Shown here piece by piece: positions 57,651 to 64,000 of a stretch of DNA of 64,000 nt; position 1 is the first letter of the stretch; the number at the start of each line of letters is the position of its first letter. Both the position numbers and the translations under genes were made by a program. Source of the stretch: Alopecurus myosuroides (lineage: Eukaryota; Streptophyta; Magnoliopsida; Poales; Poaceae); contig CM054058.1 in NCBI GenBank assembly GCA_028641055.1, positions 82,192,020 through 82,256,019 on the forward strand, in the 5' to 3' direction. The notes below the pieces were generated by a model. It had not been told where the DNA came from. It did no database searches and was given only the letters and a program-made list of their open reading frames with translations.

Positions 57651-60118
57651 TCAACTTTTTGTCACAATATTAGTCTTGGCTTTCTTGGTCGATGTTGAAT
57701 ACGTGACCGCCATATTGTGACTTCTTCTTGTGAATGGAAGACCTGCCCTAGGTAGTGTGGTCCTGCTTCTTCTTGTCGTGTATGGTGCATCGTCTTCACC
57801 GGGTTCTTCCATCATCGGGTCTCCGACTAAGCCGTCGAAGTCCTTCTCATCGGCGACTCCATCCATTCCGACGAGGGCCCTTTTTCCTCTCCTTACGACA
57901 ACACGACTAGGCTTTGCCGGGTCGGTTATGAAGAAGCATTGCTCCACGTGCTTAGCCAATACCCAGGGCTCATTTTGCGCGGTGGGGTTCTTGGACTTGG
58001 GTTTGTTGGCTTCAGACATCGACATAGTGGTGAAATATTCGTCTTCTTTCGTGACGTTTGTAGCCCATCTGACATGGAACATCGGCAGCTTTACCCCAAC
58101 GTAGTCAAGCTCCCAGATTTCCTCGATCTTTCCGTAGTATCTTCTAACCTCTTCGCCCGTGTAAGATTCCATCGTTATAGACGAGTTTTGATAGTCGCTA
58201 CTTTTGTCTCTTTCCTCCGTGTAGAATGTGTACCCATTGATGTCGTATGCTTGATAAGTCATCAGATTGGGCGCGGGGCCATATGACAAGGCCAATACAA
58301 TTTTATCTTTCTCACATGTCATTGGCGGGGGATCGGCATCAATCTGCTTCTTGAACCATGTCGCGAAAGAGGAGTTGTGTGCTCTAAATATCTCATCTTC
58401 CGTCATCGGCCTGCGAGCACTGTTTTTTATCGCGGTTTTGTGCTCTTCTATCCAAGGGTCGACATCGTCGATGTGTTGTAACACTACTAGGTGGGCCCTT
58501 TCAAAGTCGGCTCTCCCACCACATGAGTCCGCGTCCATTACCCTTTTGCCAGTGTTGTGGCCTACCCCCATGAACCTGTCAAGGTGCTTGTTCGCGGGCA
58601 AACCAACAGCTGGCTTCTCATCGCCTAGGAAATTCTTGCAGAAAGAGATGCATTCTTCGGTGAGAAATCCCTGGACAATGCTTCCATCCGGGTGTGCCCT
58701 ATTACGAACGAATGATTTGATGATCCCGTTCATTCTTTCTAACGCCATCATGTTGTGCAAGAATGCCGGCCCAAGATTGGTGATATCGTCCACGATATGG
58801 ACCAAGAGATGTACCATAATATCAAAGAAGGCAGGTGGGAAATACATCTCAAGCTCGCATAGGATGGTGACGATCTCTTCCTGCAGCCTTCCGAGTTTCT
58901 TCACGCTTATCGACTTCCGAGTGATGACATCGAAAAAGTTACAAAGGCCAGTGAGCGTTTGACGGACGTGCGGTTCCATTATCCCTCTGATTGCAACCGG
59001 AAGTATCTGCGTCATCATCACGTGACAGTCATGAGACTTCATCCCGCTGAAGATTTTTTTCTCCGCGTCTAGGTATCTGCTTATCAGCCCCGCGTAACCT
59101 AAGGGAAATTTCACTCCGAGGAGGCATGTGAATATTTGCGCGAGCTCGTCGGGGCTTAGAGTGAAGCAAGAGGGTTTCAGGCGGTGAGTTTGGTGTTTCT
59201 TAGCCGTTTTCCGCTTGCGGTCGTCCATCTCCTCCACCCCATCCTCGTCCTCCTCCGTCTGTTCACGCGTAGAAGGCGGTAAGTGAAGCTCCCTCCTGAT
59301 ATTCAGGGCCATCAGGTCGTATCTTGATTTTGGCCCGTCTTTGGTCCTATCTGGCATGTTGAACAGGGTGCCAAGCAAGCTCTCACACACATTCTTCGTG
59401 ATATGCATGACATCAAGGCAGTGAGGCACTCCGAGGATTGGCCAGTACCGCAAGTCCCAAAACACGGACCTCCTTTTCCATACCCCCAAGAGCGGTCCTT
59501 CTGGCGGAGGACACTTTTTCTCTCCTCTCTTCCGCTTTTGTACCTTTCCCGACGGAGGACACGTTTTCCAATTCTTCAATAGAGTATCGATCTCTTCTCC
59601 TCTTCTCTTGCGTGGAGGTAGATCGAGCTCATCTTTACCGTTGAACAGGTCTCCGCGCTTTCTCCACGGGTCGTTCAGTGGTAGCCACATTCGATGCCTC
59701 ATGTATACGGTTTTAGAAGATCCGGGATCCTTGTGTAGCTGTAGAAACGGGGTAAATTCCATGCACCTGACACAAGCCTTGTGTCCATGGCACACCTGAC
59801 ACGCAATATATCCGTATCCGAGATAGTCCTGCACCGTCGTGATCAGTGCGGCTCTCATACGAAAAGTTTCTTCTTTGAAGGCGTCCCATGTTTCCACCCC
59901 TTCCTCCCACAACGTGTCTAGCTCCTCCTTCAATAACTCGAGATACAGGTTGATATCGCTCCCTGGCTGGGTCGGCCCTTGAATCAGCATACTCATGTGT
60001 ATGTACTTCATCTTCAGACACAACCACGGGGGAGGTTGTACATCCATACAAACACGGGCCAGGTGCTATGTTTGCTGCTCTGATTGCCAAACGGATTGAG
60101 ACCGTCGGTGCTCGCACC
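57651..60118 (-). pseudogene. tnp2: CACTA2 TNP2-type transposase, N-terminus deleted
   Basis: One open frame of 798 codons from 60047 down to 57651, clearly homologous to the CACTA1 transposase: PPWLCLKMKYIHMS, VCHGHKACVRCM, SCFTLSPDEL, MMTQILPVAIRGIM, GLCNFFDVITRKSI, LCELEMYFPPAFFD, YYGKIEEIWEL, CFFITDP. Upstream of 60047 a one-base deletion in a C run shifts the frame. The homology (STDGLNPFGNQSS in another frame) continues to about 60118, where it ends inside the Transposase_21 region. The association domain and first zinc-binding cysteines are therefore lost. The remaining two thirds are undamaged, so the truncation is fairly recent or the sequence young. The region 57411-57650 before it is AT-rich 3' flank. 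Confidence 0.88.
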
Positions 60119-63100
60119 AAGTGGCGACGAAGAGCAGCATCATGTCCGCACCTGCCCGAGCTCCCGAGGCGCGCCACTTCTTCAGCTCGGCCTTCACGCC
60201 GCGCAGTTTCAGGGCAAGTCCACGAATGGTTGTTGGCGCGTTGTCCTGCGGCCAGAAGAGCTCGTGGAGCTGGAAGCCGACGCGCACCAGATCGCTGCCC
60301 ACGCTGGCTAGGCGTTGGAACTGCCCTTGCATGACTAAGATGCTCTCCTCAATTTCTGCTCGGGTATCCGAAGGCTCGCCCTTCTCGATGCGAGCTGCTC
60401 GGGCCTTGGCCAGGGCATGCGCGCAAGAAGATACGATATCAGGGAAGACTTCTGCAAAAGCTATTGGAGAAAATCAGAAACGAGAAGCAGAGAAGAAAAG
60501 TACAACCGAACAGAAGAGATGCAGAAAAGAGAACACTTACTATTCAAATCGTAGCGCAGCCCTTGTAGCTGGTTCTTCCATGCTTCCTCGTTGGCTACGT
60601 GCTTCTCTTCGAGCAAGCGGAGCCCGTCCAGCTGGGCGAAGAGGTCAGCGTTGGCTTTCTTCAACACCTCGCACTCCGCTTCGAGGGTTCTTTCCTTGGC
60701 TCTGGCTGCTGCTTCATTCTTCTCCTTCTCGGCAACCAAGTCCTTCTTCTCGGCAGCGAGATTGATGGCATCCTGGAGCGCTGCGTGTAGCTGGACTTGG
60801 AGTTTCTCCATCTCGGTAGCATGTTCCTTCTGCAGCGCTACGGATTGGCTTGATAGTTGTTGCTGCACCTCAGCAGGTTGGAGGCAGCTCTGGTGCTCCT
60901 CAGCAAACTTGTTATGATCTTCCGCGCAAAGCCAGGCACGGTTAGCAGAGTAGCGAAGAAACACACACAAGAACAAGCCGAGTAGACGGCAACATACCTT
61001 CCAGTCTCTTGATGGTGGCCTGGCCATTCTCAACAAAGGCACGGCAGTTCTCGTGCTCGTCAGCCAGGGCCTTCAACTTCCCTGCAGAGTAGGATTGGTT
61101 AGCGCAAAAAGCAGAAGCGGGCGTAAACATCAAACGCAAGAACCGCGTAGCTAAAAGCGTACCTTCAACTTCAGACAGCCGCAGAGTGCTGTTCATCACA
61201 TCCTTATCGGCTGCCTCGGCGGCTATCTTCTCCTTCTCCAAGGCGACTATGCGTCTCTTGGCAACGGCGTGGTTCCAGAGTAGCCGACGATGCAAGTCGG
61301 TCCGCTTTAGTACGCTATTCTGAGGAGCAAAAGAAAAAAGAGTCAGGCTAAATAGTAGAGATTCAACCCGAGAAGGCGGCTACTCAAGAGAGTATCCGCC
61401 TACTCGGCTAAAATCTCGGGGACTGGGTGATGGATAAGGAAAAGAAGAAAAGTAGAAAAGAAGTAAAAATGCAACTCGGAGAGGATGAGTAGGAGCTTAC
61501 CGCATAGGATTGCTCGAGATCCTCTGCGTTCTTGCGGTGGACAAACATCTTCGCAGCAAGCGTAGCAGAGTTGGAGGAGACAGTCATGGGTTTGTAACCC
61601 AAGTCCACCTTATTCCAATCGACACGCATATGGTCGATGTCGCCCAGGTCGGTGCCGTTCCAATTTGTGTTGTCAAGGACCTTGCTGTCCCACTTGGCAT
61701 CAATGAAGCCAATCAAGTCTAGCACCTGCTCAAGGCCCTGGGACGTTATCGCCTGGTCCTGAACCCCGCGCGAAGAGATGGAGAGGGATTGGTCCTGATT
61801 TGGAGCCGGCGGTCTGGAGTCCACTGCCACGGTTTTCTTCCCTTTCTGAAGAGCAAGCCTCTGTTCCTTGGAGGTGAAGCCAACCTGGTGCTGCTTGCTG
61901 ACCTTCAACATGTAAGGAGGGAAGCAGGGCTGATCTGAGACACCGGCTGCAGCAGCCGCGGCAGCAGCCGCGCCAGGCTCGCGGATAACCAGTTGACCGG
62001 AATGGGCAGTTGATGTTGGCGGCGGCAGGTCGGCAGCCCGCTTCTTTGCTTTCTCCTTCTGGGCGGTTGGCTTCTCGGCTTTCTTCTTCTCGGTTTTCTT
62101 CTTCTCGGTATTCTTCTTCTCGGCGGCCTTCTTCTCAGCGGCCTCTTTCTCTGCAGCATCCTGAGCATTCTTCCTTGTAACCGGCCTGGCCGGAGGGCTG
62201 GCTGCAGCCTTGGTTTTCTGCACCAAGGAAGAGTCTGGCTGGGCGCTACCTTGATCAGTTGGTGGCGCCAGGGGCGCGCTATCCGGTGCAGCATCCGGCT
62301 GGGCGCTACCCTGCGCGGCGTCTGGCTGCGCGTCGCTCAGAGGGTACTGATCCGTCATATTGGCGTCTTCTACCCGCTGCTCGGCAGCGGGACCTGGCTG
62401 TGAGGCGTCGGCTGTTTCTACCCGCGCCTGGGGCGCGGGATCTTCTTCTTCAGCAGCCCCTGTGGCCGGCTGCTCCTGCTCTGTTCCTGGCCGCTCGAGG
62501 GCGGCGTCGTCGTGCATCTCTTGGTCTTGGTTCTCCTCGGCGGTGTTGGCCGGAGGAGAGGGGGGCCTCTCTTGGCGAGTAGCATCCTGCGCTTCCTGTT
62601 CCACGCGGGACTGCTGCTCCAAGTCGGCGTTTTGGGCATCAGTGTTCTCTGCTTGTGCGTTGGCGGCTTCGCCCTCACCGCCGTCGAGGTCGATAAGCTC
62701 GGGGGGCGCGAGAGCGGCGTCCGCATTCAAGGGGGCTCTGAAGAGAAAATGGCGTTCAGAGATAAGAAGAGGGCAGAGGAAATTGGGAGGAAACAGCGAA
62801 GTAAAGAATTGGGAATCAACCGAGAAGAACGAAGTAAACCAAAGCGTATAACCGGGAAGGAACTTACCCCTTGCGGGAAGGGATCGCTGGTTTCTTTCTC
62901 TTCACGACCTTCTTGGTCGTCTTCTCGGTCGGCTTCTTCTTCTTGGCAGGGGGCTCTTCGGCGCCACTGCCTGTCCGCTTGCGGGTAACAGGAGCGGCGA
63001 CGGAAAGAGGATTGACCTCAAGGGCTCCCTCGTTCTTGTTCTCGTCCTCATCCTCGTCCTCAGCATCAGCATCATCTATGAATTTGAGAAAGAAGAGAAG

Positions 63101-64000
63101 CAACTCAGAAACAGCAGGCAATCGGTTAGCGCTTCTCGCAAACAGACAGAAGAAAATCCACTTGCCTTCATCCTCATCCTCGGACCAATCGCGGAGAGAC
63201 GTTTCTGCGTGATGCTTCTCCGTCGTGGGGGCATGAGGGAGGTTAATCTTGTCTGCGGTCTCGAAGGAGGCCTCGTCGTCTTCTTCTCGGTCGTCTGACC
63301 AGTTACCCTCGAAGCGCTCACAGCTCTCAACAAGCTGGCGGTCAAGGACCTGAAGAACAGAGAAACGTCGCAAGTTAGCCGAATAGCATGAAGGCATTCT
63401 ACCCGAATAGGCGTGCAAACACAAAGGACACTAAGCCTAAAGAAATTTGTTAAGTATCTTACTCGGAAAGGCGTGCAAACATCAAGCATATTAAGCCTAA
63501 GTGTTTCTCCTAAGAGTGCCATCCGACAAGGCGTGCAAACACCAAGCACACTAAGCCTAAGCAGTTTTACTAAGTGCCCTACTCGGCGCAGAAGGCAATT
63601 GCTAGTCGCAGCAAGGAGAGAAGGCTGCCTACTCGGATTGCGTATACAGAAAGCAGAGTAAGAATAACGTACCCGTGGAATCGGCTTCGTGCGGCTGTAT
63701 GGGACGAACCCATACTGCCAGTTGTCGCAGAGGATAGTGGTCAGGATGGACCTTGCGTGCGCGGCGACGTCCGCGTTGCTGAGCTCGAACGTAGTCGTCC
63801 GAGTGCAGTCGCGGGGGCCTCCCAAGTAGCACATGGGGTGGGAGCGCTCTTGCAGAGGCAGCACGCGATTCCGGATCCAGCAGGCGACCGGATCGTCGCT
63901 CTTGAGCCCCTGTCCGATTAGATAGGCGAGCCGCTCTTCCATCTGCGTTGCATTGCGATCTTTGGACGGCTTCGTCTTCCAGTTCTGCCCGGATGGAGCT
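60119..64000 (-). pseudogene. Element C antisense multi-exon gene, both ends missing
   Basis: Read on the minus strand: 64000-63673, 63349-63166, 63075-62868, 62737-61501, 61320-61163, 61081-60998, 60918-60541 and 60460 to about 60119. All introns look GT-AG except the second, which uses AAG/GCAAGT (GC-AG). The first visible exon has WIRNRVLPLQERSHPM, a block found in PF04195-type proteins of grass Tat elements. The middle is Lys/Glu/Ala-rich, including an EKK repeat near 62090-62160; the last exons are coiled coil. I see no internal stop within the exons. The C-terminus ends at the CACTA2 junction, so the gene is broken there. Function unknown; its equivalent in A1 lies opposite to pol. Confidence 0.65.
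63411..63590. repeat. Three 60-bp tandem units inside an intron
   Basis: GCGTGCAAACA recurs at 63411, 63471 and 63531, exactly 60 bp apart, with TAAGCCTAA in each unit. They lie within the first visible intron of the element C antisense gene. Confidence 0.85.

Larger units (their letters stand above)
54597..60118 (-). mobile_element. CACTA2: CACTA transposon, one end deleted
   Basis: The visible tip is CACTACTAGGGAAAAGG at 54597, followed by a subterminal array. Genes run on the minus strand: a truncated TNP2-type transposase (57651 to about 60118) and, nearer the tip, a B3-like gene (55104-56126). The element stops inside the transposase at about 60118, where element C sequence resumes. The missing part includes the transposase N-terminus and the other tip. 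The tip resembles CACTA1's, but the subterminal motif differs. Confidence 0.82.
40414..64000 (+). mobile_element. Element C: Tat-lineage gypsy element, interrupted and partly deleted
   Basis: It begins with a complete LTR (40414-41293) and a primer-site-like GTTGGCGCCCACCGTGGGG. The first part of gag follows to 41814, then CACTA1 (41815-53975), the rest of gag (53979-54596), CACTA2 (54597 to about 60118) and finally an antisense multi-exon gene (60119-64000). Pol is missing: a deletion fused CACTA2 with the antisense gene. Sense gag plus antisense gene is the same plan as A1. The 3' LTR must lie beyond the window. Confidence 0.75.

Noticed and set aside
1..64000. tRNA, rRNA or other structured RNA genes
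   Set aside because: I saw none; the only tRNA-related sequences are primer binding sites of LTR elements.

Overview
The window looks like an intergenic block from a large-genome grass, probably Pooideae (wheat, barley, rye, Lolium or oat type). Reasons: long-LTR Ty3/gypsy elements nested in one another, CACTA transposons with arrays of terminal hairpin motifs, Stowaway and Tourist MITEs, a LINE-like tail, GC-rich grass-style coding exons with AT-rich GT-AG introns, and no bacterial features. I found no intact host gene. Nearly every coding stretch is a transposon gene, mostly decayed. Family calls come from motifs read by eye.

Left part (1-21220). A broken zinc-knuckle (DUF4283-type) gene lies on the minus strand at the left edge. 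Two inverted arms, 2540-3289 (continuing after an insertion at 12571-12605) and 19022-19553, are each built of about 52-bp subrepeats. Between them lie a Tourist MITE, a Tat-lineage gypsy element (A1, 3290-12570, TSD TTTAA), a small non-autonomous LTR element (D, 13502-15814, TSD ATTTG), another zinc-knuckle gene relic and a poly(A)-tailed retroposon. To the right is the 5' half of a Mutator-like transposase gene.

Right part (21221-64000) is a Russian doll. The end of a third CACTA element (21221) holds a second Tat element of the A1 family (A2, minus orientation, from 21627). A2 is split by a Tekay-like chromovirus (B, 22647-37443, TSD CTCTC) and by another Tat element (C, from 40414). C's gag is split by CACTA1 (41815-53975, TSD TCT) and, further on, by CACTA2 (54597 to about 60118). 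CACTA2 is truncated and fused to C's antisense gene, which runs to the window edge.

How the genes work together. A1, A2 and C carry sense gag-pol (or what is left of it) plus an antisense, multi-exon gene with a PF04195-type domain. B carries gag-pol in a single frame, broken only by seven stops, and an extra coiled-coil ORF between the PBS and gag. CACTA1 and CACTA2 have closely related TNP2-type transposases but different second genes. CACTA1 has a Transposase_24/Ulp1-like protein whose protease-like domain lacks the catalytic His and Cys. CACTA2 has an intact three-exon gene for a protein with two B3-like DNA-binding domains. Each element also has its own terminal motif, and in both a cluster of that motif sits between the two genes, where the promoter of the second gene should be. 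The most interesting idea here is that the second gene is an exchangeable, element-specific DNA-binding module matched to the terminal motif.
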